From positions 1 through 64,000 of the forward strand of contig JACPNP010000020.1 in the NCBI GenBank assembly GCA_016185365.1: DNA of 64,000 nt, given 5' to 3'. Each line of letters starts with the position of its first letter. Position 1 is the first letter of the stretch. A program made the position numbers and the translations under genes. Positions 32,301-43,264 of this stretch are shown here, piece after piece. The notes below the pieces were generated by a model, which searched no databases, was not told the DNA's origin, and saw nothing but the letters and a program-made list of their open reading frames with translations. The DNA is from Terriglobales bacterium (GTDB lineage Bacteria; Acidobacteriota; Terriglobia; Terriglobales; Acidobacteriaceae).

Positions 32301-32615
32301 GTCCGGCTGCTTGGTGCAGGCGGAAAGGCCGGCCAACGCGAGGGACGCAGACATCAATTTCAGGAAACCGCGCCGCGAGACGGGATCGGTCCACTCGGAG
32401 ACATAGCGCGGGAATTCGCGCTCCATCATCGCGTCAAAGCCCGGCTCATCGGTCAGCTCTTCCAGGCTGCGCCAATATCGCGGACCTTTCGCCTGGGCCA
32501 GGCGCTCGCGCACCGTCTCCAGATCCAGGCTCACGTCGGCGGGAGCCACGGCCGGAGCGGGCGCGGACTTCGCCGTCTGGATCTGCACGAGTTTCGAAAT
32601 CGGGTCAGTCGCCAT
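29334..32615 (-). CDS. actB: Alternative complex III molybdopterin-like/iron-sulfur subunit ActB
   Basis: Tat-like SRRGFLKLMSASLALAGLSAC; Fe-S clusters CVGCNACIAACVSEN, CMQCENAPCEPVCPVGA, CTYCVQRINAAR. Confidence 0.95.
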   Translation of the reverse strand: MATDPISKLVQIQTAKSAPAPAVAPADVSLDLETVRERLAQAKGPRYWRSLEELTDEPGFDAMMEREFPRYVSEWTDPVSRRGFLKLMSASLALAGLSACTKQPDEPIVPYVQQPEDLIPGKPMFYATARPSDFGAQPLLVKSHMFRPVKVDGNPEHPYSQGASDVISQASLLDLYDPDRAQSAIYNGGLASRKTQLPGERPWGEFLNDVRDAAATEKTKQGAGLRFLTETITSPSLGAMFKDVLKAFPQAKLYQYDPVNRDAARAGARIAFGQYVEAQYKLDQADVIVSLDADFLSGSNFPGFLQLARDFAKRRKLEGVDPKDATMSRLYVVESQTTTTGGKADHRLAMRASDVEAFAAALAGTVGAGGGGTLSDPKAKAVLDTMVKDLLAAKGKCVVVPGEQQSANVHALAAAINQALGNVGKTIVYTDPVEIFPSEQVAGLKELVADMNAGKVTMLVMVGGDPAYDAPADFKFGEAMMKVPFKAALSTHRNETAQLCHWHVPMAHYLEAWGDARAYDGSVCIQQPLIDPLYQGKTAYELLAAFTESPGVTPYDLLRTYWQGQTKAGEFESWWRKTLHDGFVPDSAAAAKNVTAKAVSVTPAKSAEMEIVFRPDANVFDGRYNNNGWLQELPRPITKLTWDNAVQMSMATYHSLGLKDWRPKFSPLLEVTVDGRTVKGPDMIVPGHPDNSVTVHLGFGRSVVGRVGTGTGFNAYTLRTSANPNVASVRLKVTGVTQSLASTHHQFLIESKPAGFIDQGEVGETETGVAAESRELIKSSTLDEYKKNPHFTEETLFYMGKIKSDGKPMTKEEAEEAEKNLTLFAENGHASWTTDPTKLPTPYDHQWGMTIDMNSCVGCNACIAACVSENNIAVVGKEQVILGRAMHWIRIDTYFESPGGDHANPRAFFQPLPCMQCENAPCEPVCPVGATVHSPEGLNNMVYNRCVGTRYCSNNCPYKVRHFNFLLFSDFETESLKPMRNPDVSVRSRGVMEKCTYCVQRINAARIVAEKEDRTIRDGEIVTACQQSCPTGAIVFGNISDPESKVSKLKKHERNYALLAEVNTRPRTTYLAAVHNPNPGLGPKSAESEHHAG

Positions 32616-32666
32616 GCGTCTCGTTATTCAATCCCTTCGCGCGGGGTCTCTGCCCCGCTACGCCTG

Positions 32667-33365
32667 TTACCGGTGACACGTTTCGCAGCTGGTCAAGTCC
32701 CGAGGGCCGCGAATGTGATAGTCGATCTGTAACTGCTTGCCAAGCGTGATCTGGTCCAAATAAGTCTTGCCCGCATAGACCACGGCGTTCGTCCGCGACG
32801 GCGGCTCATACTTCATGTTGAACACTTCTTCCTTCGGCCGCAGGTTCTGCTCGGTGTTGCGGTGGCACTGCAGGCACCACTCCATCTGCAGCGAAGCGTT
32901 CTGGTACATCAGCGGCATCTGGTCCACCGGCCCGTGGCAGCTCTTGCATCCGATGCCCTTGTTCACGTGGATCTCGTGGCTGAAATAAGCGAAATCAGGC
33001 AGGTCATGGACCCGGGTCCAGCGCAGCGGCTTGTTGTCCCGGAAGCTGGCGCGCACCGGCTCCAGCATGATGGCGTTGGTCCAGATCTGCGAGTGGCAGT
33101 TCATGCAGGTCTTGGTGGGCGGCAGGCCGGCGAAGCTGGAGGTCTCGACCGAAGTGTGGCAATAGCGGCAATCAATGCCCAGCCCGGCCACGTGGTGGTT
33201 GTGGCTGAACGGCACGGGCTGTTCCGGGCGGATGCCCTCTTTGGTGACCCAGGGCGAACGCTGCAAGCGGTCAAGGCTCAGCCCCAGGCCGGCCATAAGA
33301 ATGACCCCGAGGGCGATGCTCATCTTCGCGTACGCGTTCGCGCTATGCGGAAAGAATTGCGCCAT
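32667..33365 (-). CDS. actA: Alternative complex III pentaheme cytochrome c ActA
   Basis: Five CxxCH motifs: CRYCH, CMNCH, CKSCH, CLQCH, CETCH. Confidence 0.93.
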   Translation of the reverse strand: MAQFFPHSANAYAKMSIALGVILMAGLGLSLDRLQRSPWVTKEGIRPEQPVPFSHNHHVAGLGIDCRYCHTSVETSSFAGLPPTKTCMNCHSQIWTNAIMLEPVRASFRDNKPLRWTRVHDLPDFAYFSHEIHVNKGIGCKSCHGPVDQMPLMYQNASLQMEWCLQCHRNTEQNLRPKEEVFNMKYEPPSRTNAVVYAGKTYLDQITLGKQLQIDYHIRGPRDLTSCETCHR

Positions 33366-33625
33366 CTACCAGCTTCCTGTGCCGGCGGGCAAGGTTAAGA
33401 GTGCCTCTGGTCCGGTATTTCGAACCCGCCGGGCGTCTGTGGACGCAGCCCGAAGACCACGTCCGGAAACGTCGTTCACCTGAACAACCTGCTTGCGTGT
33501 TAGTTAAGAGGTAAAAACAGAACGATGAAAACAAAAAATCAAACACATGATTATAACAAGAGGGTCGATTTCGCCAAGTGTTTCAGAAAAAAATCTGTGG
33601 ATGTTCAAAACGACGTTTCCCCGGC

Positions 33626-34990
33626 TCATTCTTCGCGCTTCCCGCTCAGCCCAGGCGTGACCATTTTCAGCGCGAAGAAGCCCAGAATGCCCGCGACCAC
33701 GGACGAGATCAGGATGGCTATTTTCGCGGCATCCGCCGACGCCGCATCCTGATAGGCCAGCGTGGTGATGAAGATCGAGACCGTGAAGCCGATGCCGCCC
33801 AACACTCCCACGCCCGTCATCTGGCGCCAGCTGGTGTGTCGCGGAAGTTGAGAGATCCCGGCCCGGACAGCCAGCCAACTGAACAGAACGATCCCGATCG
33901 GTTTGCCGACCACCAGTCCCAGCGCCACGCCCCAGGCGATGTGGTTCCCCAGCGTGGCCCGCATCGCGCCGGTGTCGAGCGCGACCCCGGCATTGGCGAA
34001 CGCGAAGATCGGCAGGACCACGAAGCTGACCCAGCCGTGGATCAGCCGCGTGATCCGTTGCACCGGAGCTTCGGTGCCCTTGGTCAGGGCTTCGAATGTT
34101 CCCAGGATGGCGTCGGCATGGTCGTAGTCGCCGCTTTCATTCGCGCGCCGGAACTGGTCCAGCAGATCTTTCGCGGCGGCCTCGAAATCCGCGCGGTCGA
34201 ACCACGGCTTGGTGTCGGCCATCATCCCGAGGATGACACCGGCGATGGTGGCGTGCACGCCTGATTTCAATACCGCCAGCCAGAACAAGATCCCCAGCGG
34301 CACATAGACCAAAGGCGAGCGCACGCCCAATTTGCGCGCCAGGTAGATCAGCGCCAGTGGCAGGAGCGAAGATCCCAGCGCCGCAATAGAAAGTTGGCTG
34401 GTATAGAACACTGCGATCACCGCAATGGCGCCGATGTCGTCCGCAATGGCGAGCGCCAGCAGGAACACTTTGAGTTCGGGAGAGCAGCCGCTGACCAGGG
34501 CAAGCACGCCCAGCGCGAACGCGATATCTGTGGCCATAGGAATGGCCCAACCGCGGAGGCCCGGCGTGCCGAAGTTGAGAAGGGTGAACAAGAGTGCGGG
34601 AACGATCATTCCGCCCAGCGCACCGGCGACCGGAAGCGTGGCCTTCTTAAATTCGTTCAACTCTCCCTGCACGAACTCGTGTTTGATCTCCAGCCCGACC
34701 AGGAAGAAAAAAATCGCCATCAGGCCGTCGTTGATCCAATGATGCAAACTCTTGCTCAGCTCGAAGAATCCCAGGTCAAACCCAGCCTTGATCTCCCAGA
34801 AGGCAAAATAGCCCGGCGCCCACCGCGAGTTCGCCAGGAACAACGCCAGACCGGCAGCGCCCATCAACGCAAAACCGCTCACCCCTTGGGTGTGGATGAA
34901 CTGCTGCACGGGCAGCACCACGGCCCGGGAGACGCGCGATCGCCTTGCCTTCAGTTCCAGGATCCCCTGGCTGCGAGCCGGGATGGCCAT
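33626..34990 (-). CDS. nhaA: Na+/H+ antiporter NhaA
   Basis: FFFLVGLEIKHEFVQGEL, PMATDIAFALGVLAL, LALAIADDIGAI. Confidence 0.95.
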   Translation of the reverse strand: MAIPARSQGILELKARRSRVSRAVVLPVQQFIHTQGVSGFALMGAAGLALFLANSRWAPGYFAFWEIKAGFDLGFFELSKSLHHWINDGLMAIFFFLVGLEIKHEFVQGELNEFKKATLPVAGALGGMIVPALLFTLLNFGTPGLRGWAIPMATDIAFALGVLALVSGCSPELKVFLLALAIADDIGAIAVIAVFYTSQLSIAALGSSLLPLALIYLARKLGVRSPLVYVPLGILFWLAVLKSGVHATIAGVILGMMADTKPWFDRADFEAAAKDLLDQFRRANESGDYDHADAILGTFEALTKGTEAPVQRITRLIHGWVSFVVLPIFAFANAGVALDTGAMRATLGNHIAWGVALGLVVGKPIGIVLFSWLAVRAGISQLPRHTSWRQMTGVGVLGGIGFTVSIFITTLAYQDAASADAAKIAILISSVVAGILGFFALKMVTPGLSGKREE

Positions 34991-35071
34991 GGATTCGATT
35001 ATAGGGAGAGACAGTAGGAATTCCGGAAGAATCCGAGCGGGAACGACGGGCGCCTGTCCGCTCGTGCGGGT

Positions 35072-36562
35072 TCAGAATCTGTAGAGCAATTCCAGATAGG
35101 CGTAGTCGGCGTCCTTCCGGTCGGGGAAATTGTTTTGGATCACGGCCCCGCCGATCGCATGGGCGTAGTACCCCGAGATCGCAAGCTGCGGATGTACGTT
35201 CCAGTCGACGCCCGCGTCCACGACACTGGCCAGGCTGCTGGAGCCACCGCTGGGCCGGCCGGCGATACCGAACGATTTCTTCTGGAAGGCGCCGCCACCG
35301 GAGTACCAAAGATCCTTGTGATCAGCGAGGCGCAGCCCATGGCCTTCGAATCGCAGACTCAGCTTTTTGTGCGGCCGCAAGATCAATTGACCGAACGCAT
35401 CTTGCGTGTTCATCGGGTTATAAAACGGGAACCGGGCATAGATGCGCGGTGTGCCCAGCGGCAGAAAGAACGTCCGATTGGTGTAATCGGCGGGGTCGTT
35501 GTCGCCGCTGAAATAGCTGTATCCCGCGCGCACCCAGGGCTTCCAGGGAATCTCCGTCGCTTGTGCGCCGAACTCGGCATCCACGGCATAGGCGCGCTGG
35601 TCCAAAATGCCCCATGCGCCATATTGGAGGGCGCCCCACAGAACGATGTCGGCGGTCATGCCGCCGCTCTTCACGGTCTGGAGATAGTTGGCGCCGATGG
35701 TCCCGATGCGGATGTTGTCGTGGTCCGCCGCCCGGACAGCCAGCGGGCGATTGTCCGTCTTGGTCGTGAGACTACCTGTGCGGCCGTCGTGGTAGTACAT
35801 ACCGAACAGGCGCCATTCGCCGGGGTTGTCATGGATCCTGGCCTGCCGCGTATATCCGGCATAGACAGCGTCCACGTCCAGCTCACCGATGCCATCCACC
35901 TGGAACACGCCGCGGGTCGCGCGTCCACCCATGACGGTGATGTTTTGCCGGCCGTCGTCGTATTTGGCTTCGACACCGTCGAAACTCCGGCCCACCGCGG
36001 AAAACCCGAAATTCCCGATCAACCGGCTGCCGATCCGTTCGCGCTTCAGGAACGCGAGGGTAGCATTCTTTTGCTCGTTCTCCTGCCCTTCGATGAATTC
36101 AAATCGGCCGAAACGGGCCGAGGTGCGGCGCGAGTCCGACCAGAAACGCAGGAAGGCCTGTTTCACGAAGATCCCGGCGACACTCTGGTCGCCATTGTTC
36201 GCGGCAAAATACGTCGCCCCAAAACCCATCTGGCCCACCGGGGCAGGCGCAATAGCATTGTTGGGCATGCCGGCAAGGAACGCGACAGCGGTCTCGATCT
36301 GCCAATCGAATTGGTCCTTTTTCTGGCTTACTGCAAACCGGAGCAGATGATGGGAAAAACTGTACTCGCCGTCCCGGGGAACACCGGCGTCGAAGAAATT
36401 CCAGTCCTCCAGCCGTGTACGCAGGCTGCCGGAGAATTCTATCGATCCGATCTTGGGGTGAATGATCGTCTCAGCCGGCTTGGGTTGTTCCGGGACAGAT
36501 GTCTGCGCGCTCGCGATGCTGCTTCCCAGACAAAACACTAAAGCAATCCACGGACACTTCAT
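35072..36562 (-). CDS. Alginate-export-like outer membrane porin
   Basis: Signal peptide; SLRTRLEDWNFFDAG...; terminal aromatic ELLYRF beta-signal. Confidence 0.75.
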   Translation of the reverse strand: MKCPWIALVFCLGSSIASAQTSVPEQPKPAETIIHPKIGSIEFSGSLRTRLEDWNFFDAGVPRDGEYSFSHHLLRFAVSQKKDQFDWQIETAVAFLAGMPNNAIAPAPVGQMGFGATYFAANNGDQSVAGIFVKQAFLRFWSDSRRTSARFGRFEFIEGQENEQKNATLAFLKRERIGSRLIGNFGFSAVGRSFDGVEAKYDDGRQNITVMGGRATRGVFQVDGIGELDVDAVYAGYTRQARIHDNPGEWRLFGMYYHDGRTGSLTTKTDNRPLAVRAADHDNIRIGTIGANYLQTVKSGGMTADIVLWGALQYGAWGILDQRAYAVDAEFGAQATEIPWKPWVRAGYSYFSGDNDPADYTNRTFFLPLGTPRIYARFPFYNPMNTQDAFGQLILRPHKKLSLRFEGHGLRLADHKDLWYSGGGAFQKKSFGIAGRPSGGSSSLASVVDAGVDWNVHPQLAISGYYAHAIGGAVIQNNFPDRKDADYAYLELLYRF

Positions 36563-36681
36563 GGCTCTGCTCGCCTTGGGCTCATGCTACCCGGTCCATT
36601 GTCGGCTGGATCCACGATTCGCATGGCGCGGTTCACTGGCTTGATTATCCGAGTGGCGTGGGTGTTGTGGTATGACAGAAG

Positions 36682-37824
36682 TCACAGGTCACGCCGAAGT
36701 TTTCCGCGCGACACGACGAACCTCTCTCCCCTCCAAACGATGCGGTCACCCCCGACCCCCACCAGCCAAAACACAGGACTTAACAAGTCTCGCAAGGGCA
36801 GAAGCAGGAATCGACCAAGTGTCCTGCCGGCCCGCAAAGCGCGTCCATAGCGCAACAGGACCAGACCGCGCAGCGCCAACACAACAGCAAGGATGCTCCA
36901 CGTCCACCAGGCCTCGGGCCCGGTGATGACAGCAAGACAAGCCCAGAACAGCGCGAAGGTCACCGGGATCCCCAACCCGAATTCCAGCGGACGCGAACTG
37001 CGCACCGTCCGCGCCCAGCGGACTTGATGATGCCAGAAGTCGCGGAAGGTATAGTCGGGCATGGTCGTTCGCACGATCACATTCGGGACCACGACCTCGA
37101 AGTTGTGATTGCGCATCCGGTTGCCGAGTTGATAGTCGTCCGCGAGGACATCCACCAGCGGCTCGAGGCCTCCGGTCTTCTCCAGCGCGTTCTTGTCCAA
37201 GGCCAGGGTCGAGCCGAGACCGAAGCGGCACTCCCCTTCCAGCGTACGCGCGGAAAGCACGCCGGGCATGAAATCCGTAAGGATGCCCAGTGACTCAAGC
37301 CTTGCCCAAAGTGTTGTCCCGCCGCGCGCCGTGTAGAGACAGGTCACGAGCCCCACGCCGGCGCGGTTGAACCAGCTCATCACCTCCGCCAGATATCGGC
37401 GCGGCACCAGTATGTCACTGTCATTGATCAACACGTGACCGTAGCGGGCCCGGGTCAGCATCTGCACCAGATTGCTGACCTTGCGATTCGCGCCCAGCTC
37501 GTTCTCACAAACCACCAGGGAGATGGCCCGTTGCGGATATTCCCGCTGCAACCGCTCGACGAATGCCACAGCCTCATCGTCCGCGGAATTCACGCCGAAA
37601 ATGATCTCGAACTCGGGATATTCCTGCTCACAGTGGCTGCGCAGGCACTCGTACATCTCGGCATCACAGCCTTTGAGCGGCTTAAGGATGGATACAGGCG
37701 TCAAGACGCCGGAGGGCGGGCCGGGTTGGCGGCGCCAGTCGCGCAGGCCGATGAGGCTGAGCACTTGGAACGCGGCGCCCGCCATGGCCATCACGGCAAA
37801 GAATGTGGAGAGGAAGAGAAGCAT
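36682..37824 (-). CDS. Glycosyltransferase, ceramide glucosyltransferase/HpnI-like
   Basis: PVSILKPLKGCDAEMYECLRSHCEQEYPEFEIIFGV; VLINDSDILVPRRYL; HHQVRWARTVR (Q/RxxRW-like). Confidence 0.85.
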   Translation of the reverse strand: MLLFLSTFFAVMAMAGAAFQVLSLIGLRDWRRQPGPPSGVLTPVSILKPLKGCDAEMYECLRSHCEQEYPEFEIIFGVNSADDEAVAFVERLQREYPQRAISLVVCENELGANRKVSNLVQMLTRARYGHVLINDSDILVPRRYLAEVMSWFNRAGVGLVTCLYTARGGTTLWARLESLGILTDFMPGVLSARTLEGECRFGLGSTLALDKNALEKTGGLEPLVDVLADDYQLGNRMRNHNFEVVVPNVIVRTTMPDYTFRDFWHHQVRWARTVRSSRPLEFGLGIPVTFALFWACLAVITGPEAWWTWSILAVVLALRGLVLLRYGRALRAGRTLGRFLLLPLRDLLSPVFWLVGVGGDRIVWRGERFVVSRGKLRRDL

Positions 37825-37884
37825 GACACGCCAAAGGAGACTCTATCCTATCGCGCGCCGCGGGCGCTCAAGTTTTGGAGAGCG

Positions 37885-39144
<1,260 letters not shown>

Positions 39145-39147
39145 GGG

Positions 39148-40392
39148 TTATAGCTCCGCCCGGAGCGCCACGATCGGCTCCAGTCTTGCCGCTTTGCGCG
39201 CCGGATACACACCAAAAAATACGCCGACGAATGCGGCCAGCGCCAATGCCAGCAGAATGGCCCACAGCTCCAGCCGGGAAGGCAGTCCCACGACCAGCGT
39301 CACCGTCTTGGCCACCAGGGCGCCAAAGGCGACACCGATCACACCGCCTACGGCCGCCATGGTCGCCGCCTCGATCAGGAACTGCGCCATGATGTCACTC
39401 TGGCGGGCGCCCAGGGCTTTGCGCACTCCGATCTCCCGGGTGCGCTCGGTCACGCTCACCAGCATCATGTTCATAATTACGATGCCGCCCACCAGCAGAG
39501 ACATGCAAACGATCCCCAGCGTGAACACAAAGAATCCCGAAGAGATGCTGGCCCAGAGACTCAGGAAAGTCTGGTTGGTGTCGATCTCAAAATTGTCTCT
39601 CTCATTGGGGCGCACATGGCGCCGGGCCCGGAGGATCACGCGGGTCTCATCCATGGCGTTGGCCATGATGACGCCGGTGTCCGCCGCTTTGGCCCAGATG
39701 CGGATACTGTTGACCTGTTCGCCGCCGTAATACTTGAAATACGTCTTCAAGGGCATCATCACCCAGTTATCGCGGCTCTGGCCCAGCGTCTTGCCTTCCT
39801 TCTTGCCCACCCCGATCACCTGGTACGCGTGATTGCCCACTCTTATCTCTTTGCCGATCGGGTCCTGGTCCACGAAAAGGTTCTCAAAGATGTCATGACC
39901 GATCACCACGGATTCGGCCGAACGGTTGAAATCCGTTTCCGTGATCCCACGGCCCATGATGACCTCCAGGTCATAGATCCGGGCCATCGAGGGGGTCCAC
40001 CCCCGGACGCCGGTGTCCTGGATCGACTGGTTGCCGTAACGGACGGTGTTGCGAATCGCCAGTCCGAGACTGGTCGAAGCTCCCACGACCGTGCAGGAAT
40101 GGCAGCCGTCCCGCACGGCTTCGTAATCTTCGTAGGTAAGGTTCTTGCGTTTCTGCGCTTCCAGGAACTGGTCCACGCTGGTGATCACGTTGGGCTGCTT
40201 GTTGACGATGAAAACGTCCGCGCCCAGGTTAAAGACTTTTTCCGCAACGTAACTGTTCAGCCCGGTGATCAACGTGCCCACGGCGATCAGCGCGCTGATG
40301 GCGATCACCATGCCCAGCAGCGTGAGTACGGAGCGCAGCTTGTTGGCCCACAACGACTGCAGGGCGATGGAGGCGGCTTCGCGGAATTCCAT
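39148..40392 (-). CDS. MacB/FtsX-type ABC transporter permease
   Basis: KLRSVLTLLGMVIAISALI; VGGIVIMNMMLVSVTERTREIGVRKALGAR. Confidence 0.92.
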   Translation of the reverse strand: MEFREAASIALQSLWANKLRSVLTLLGMVIAISALIAVGTLITGLNSYVAEKVFNLGADVFIVNKQPNVITSVDQFLEAQKRKNLTYEDYEAVRDGCHSCTVVGASTSLGLAIRNTVRYGNQSIQDTGVRGWTPSMARIYDLEVIMGRGITETDFNRSAESVVIGHDIFENLFVDQDPIGKEIRVGNHAYQVIGVGKKEGKTLGQSRDNWVMMPLKTYFKYYGGEQVNSIRIWAKAADTGVIMANAMDETRVILRARRHVRPNERDNFEIDTNQTFLSLWASISSGFFVFTLGIVCMSLLVGGIVIMNMMLVSVTERTREIGVRKALGARQSDIMAQFLIEAATMAAVGGVIGVAFGALVAKTVTLVVGLPSRLELWAILLALALAAFVGVFFGVYPARKAARLEPIVALRAEL

Positions 40393-40514
40393 AGGGCGGG
40401 TACTTGAGGGTCGGACCTGGAATCAGTGTAACAAGGCCTGGACTGGTTACGTACGCAGTGGCAGGCAAGTTTCGGGACATACCGCTCGTCCCAGCACCCG
40501 CATCCAAACCGACA

Positions 40515-40520
40515 TATAAT
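40515..40520 (+). promoter_or_regulatory. -10 element (TATAAT) of rnpB
   Basis: Exact TATAAT 10 bp upstream of the rnpB P1 stem; no convincing -35. Confidence 0.6.
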
Positions 40521-40530
40521 AAAAGATGCC

Positions 40531-40961
40531 AGCAGGCGGGCCGGACGGTCGCCGCTTGCGCCTTAGAGGTCGTTTACGCCGGGTCCGCCCGGGCCGAGCG
40601 CGGCGCAGGGGGAGGAAAGTCCGGACTCCGTAGAGCAGTGTGCCGGATAACGTCCGGGACCGGCGCGTCAAGGCGCCGGGACGGAAAGTGCCACAGAGAA
40701 CATACCGCCTCTTCTCCGCAAGGAGATGCGGCAAGGGTGAAAAGGTGCGGTAAGAGCGCACCGCGTCCGCAGTGATGCGGATGGCAGGGCAAACCCCACA
40801 CGGAGCAAGGCCAAATAGGGAGGGAGACGGGCCGCAAGGCCCGGCGCGGATCGGCTCGGTCCGCCCAACCTCCGGGTAGGTCGCTGATGACCGCGTCCAG
40901 CAATGGGCCGGCTAGAGGAATGACCGTCCTCGACAGAATCCGGCTTACAGGCCCGCTTGCT
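40531..40961 (+). ncRNA. rnpB: RNase P RNA, bacterial type A
   Basis: P1 AGCAGGCGGGCC pairs with GGCCCGCTTGCT; conserved GGAGGAAAGTCCGGACTCC, AGAGGAATGACCG and CGACAGAATCCGGCTTA segments. Confidence 0.95.
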
Positions 40962-40966
40962 GCTGT

Positions 40967-41005
40967 GCCCTTCCGCGACGCAAATCGCGGAAGGGCATCA
41001 TTTTT
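40967..41005 (+). terminator. Rho-independent terminator of rnpB
   Basis: GCCCTTCCGCGA-CGCAAA-TCGCGGAAGGGC, then ATCATTTTTG. Confidence 0.85.
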
Positions 41006-41021
41006 GCTTCGCCGCCACGAA

Positions 41022-42182
41022 CTAGCGGCCGGCAAGCGCCGCGGCATAGACTTCGAGTAACTTGCCTGCGGTCGCGTCCCACGAATACCCCGCCGCCTGT
41101 TTCAGCCCGCGTTCCTTCAATACGTCGCGCAGTTCCTGATCCACCAGCACGCGATGCAGCGCATGCATGATCTCGAACACATTTTCCGGATTCACCAGCA
41201 CCGCCGCGTTCCCCACCACCTCTGGAAGCGAGGATGTGTTCGACGTCACCACCGGTGTGGAGTGGGCCATGGCCTCGAGTGGCGGCAGTCCGAACCCCTC
41301 ATATAAGGAGGGGAAAACGAACACCTTGGCCGTGTCGTAGAACACGCGCAACTCATCGATGGGCACGAACCCGAGGAACCGTACCTCGGCTTGCACACCG
41401 CTGCGGATCACGGTGCGGCGCAGGTCGGGGTTGGAACTGATGTCCTCCCCGATGATCAGGAGCTTCAGGTCCGGATACTCGCCCCCCTTCTTCAACTCCC
41501 CCTTCAGCGCGGAGAATGCCTCGATCAGCCGCACCACATTCTTGTGGGGCTTGGCGCTGCCCGCATAGAGCAGGAACGGCGCATCGACCTGGTATTTCCC
41601 GGAGACCCGCGCGCGCTCGGTCTCGCTGGCGTGGCCGCCGAGGAATTTGGCGTCGATCGCGTTGTAACAAACCTCGATCTTTGCGTCGTCGTGCAGGCCG
41701 AACACCCGCATCAGGTCCGCCTTGGTCGAGTTCGACACCGCGACGATCCTCCGCGCGCTGCGCAGATTGTGGCGCGCCAGCAGGAAACGCATCCGGCTCT
41801 TCCACGCCGAGGGCCGTTTGGAATCGTGGTAGAGAAAGTCCACCAGGTCATGCACCGTCACCACATGGGGGCACGGCGCCATGCGCGGTGTCTTGAACAG
41901 ATGAGGCACGTGCAAAAGGTCGGTGCGGTGGTAGATCAGCAGCTCGCGGAAACTGTAGGCGCTGCGCAGCGAGCTTGCCGACCTGGAAAAGGCCTGCAGG
42001 TGAAAGTTCTCCGGCAAGCCGCGGTAGTCGCGCAGCTGCTCATGGCCGCCGATCAGGATGTAACGATGTCCCGGCCCGCCCGCGCCGGGCGCATCGCGCC
42101 GCGCCAGCGCGCGCACGATGTTGCGCACATACGTGGCCACGCCGAATCCCGCCCGCTGCCGCATGTCGAGCGCGATGTTCAC
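41022..42182 (-). CDS. Glycosyltransferase family 4 (GT-B) protein
   Basis: FLLYAGSAKPHKNVVRLIEAF; FPSLYEGFGLPPLEAMAHSTPVVTSNTSSLPEV. Confidence 0.93.
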   Translation of the reverse strand: MNIALDMRQRAGFGVATYVRNIVRALARRDAPGAGGPGHRYILIGGHEQLRDYRGLPENFHLQAFSRSASSLRSAYSFRELLIYHRTDLLHVPHLFKTPRMAPCPHVVTVHDLVDFLYHDSKRPSAWKSRMRFLLARHNLRSARRIVAVSNSTKADLMRVFGLHDDAKIEVCYNAIDAKFLGGHASETERARVSGKYQVDAPFLLYAGSAKPHKNVVRLIEAFSALKGELKKGGEYPDLKLLIIGEDISSNPDLRRTVIRSGVQAEVRFLGFVPIDELRVFYDTAKVFVFPSLYEGFGLPPLEAMAHSTPVVTSNTSSLPEVVGNAAVLVNPENVFEIMHALHRVLVDQELRDVLKERGLKQAAGYSWDATAGKLLEVYAAALAGR

Positions 42183-42217
42183 GCGGCCAGTCTAGCACCG
42201 GCTTGCGAAGACGCCTC

Positions 42218-43264
42218 TCAATGGCCGTAGACTGCGCTTTCCGCGCTGACCTTGCCCTTGAACACGGCGTAAAGATGACGGAAGTAGAAGATCGCAAGCA
42301 CGCAACCGATGGCCCACCAGATCACGCCCACCTGTAATCCATAGGCCGGGCCGGCTGCGTTGTGAATGGTCAGGCTGCGCTCGGGCACGTTACTGGCGGG
42401 CAGGATCACCGGATACAGTCCGAACACCGGGAAGCCGACCATGCCCAGCAGATACGCGCATGAGGCCAGGAACGCTTTCTTTTCGTCGAAGCGCAGGAAA
42501 TGGCGGGCCGCGATCAGGCCGGCAAAGACCAGCGCCGGCACCACGAACAGCCACGGATGGTTTTTGTAATTGTCCAGTAATTGCGGACGCACGCTCAGAG
42601 TCGCCGGGACCCCCAGCAATGTCAGCGCCAGCAGCACCCACCACGAGCCGGAGGCCACACGCTTGGCTTTGTGGTTCTGCTGTCCGTCCGTCTTCAGCGC
42701 CAGATACACCGCGCCGTGGAACGCCAGCGCCACCAGGCTGACAACGCCGGTGAGCACCGTGTACCAGTCGAGCACACCCGGCTCCGGCCCGGTGCGGAAA
42801 TCAGTGAACAGCGGGGTGAAGAAAAATCCTTCTTCGTTCAGGGGCACGCCGCGGATCACATTCCCCAGCGCCGCGCCGAAGAAGATGGCCAGCAGCGCGC
42901 TGGCGAAGGTGAACACGCCATCGAAGAACGTGCGCCACACGGAGTCATGGATGTGATTGCGGAACTCCACGCTCACGCCGCGCAGCATCAGGCACCACAG
43001 CACCATCATCAGCGGCAGGTAGAATCCGCTGAATCCCGCGGCATAGAGCGGCGGGAAGGCGAAATAGAGGGTGCCACCCGCGGCCAGCAGCCACACCTCA
43101 TTCCCGTCCCACACCGGGCCGATGGCCTTGATGTTCACCGAGCGCTCGTCTTCCGTGCGGCCCACGCCCCAGTGCACGATGCCTACACCGAGATCGAAGC
43201 CGTCAAGGATCACGTACACCACCACCATCAGGGCGACGATCACGAACCAAAGAGTCGGCATCAT
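42218..43264 (-). CDS. cydB: Cytochrome bd oxidase subunit II
   Basis: VIVALMVVVYVILDGFDLGVGIVH; GPVWDGNEVWLLAAGGTLYFAFPPLYA. Confidence 0.95.
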   Translation of the reverse strand: MMPTLWFVIVALMVVVYVILDGFDLGVGIVHWGVGRTEDERSVNIKAIGPVWDGNEVWLLAAGGTLYFAFPPLYAAGFSGFYLPLMMVLWCLMLRGVSVEFRNHIHDSVWRTFFDGVFTFASALLAIFFGAALGNVIRGVPLNEEGFFFTPLFTDFRTGPEPGVLDWYTVLTGVVSLVALAFHGAVYLALKTDGQQNHKAKRVASGSWWVLLALTLLGVPATLSVRPQLLDNYKNHPWLFVVPALVFAGLIAARHFLRFDEKKAFLASCAYLLGMVGFPVFGLYPVILPASNVPERSLTIHNAAGPAYGLQVGVIWWAIGCVLAIFYFRHLYAVFKGKVSAESAVYGH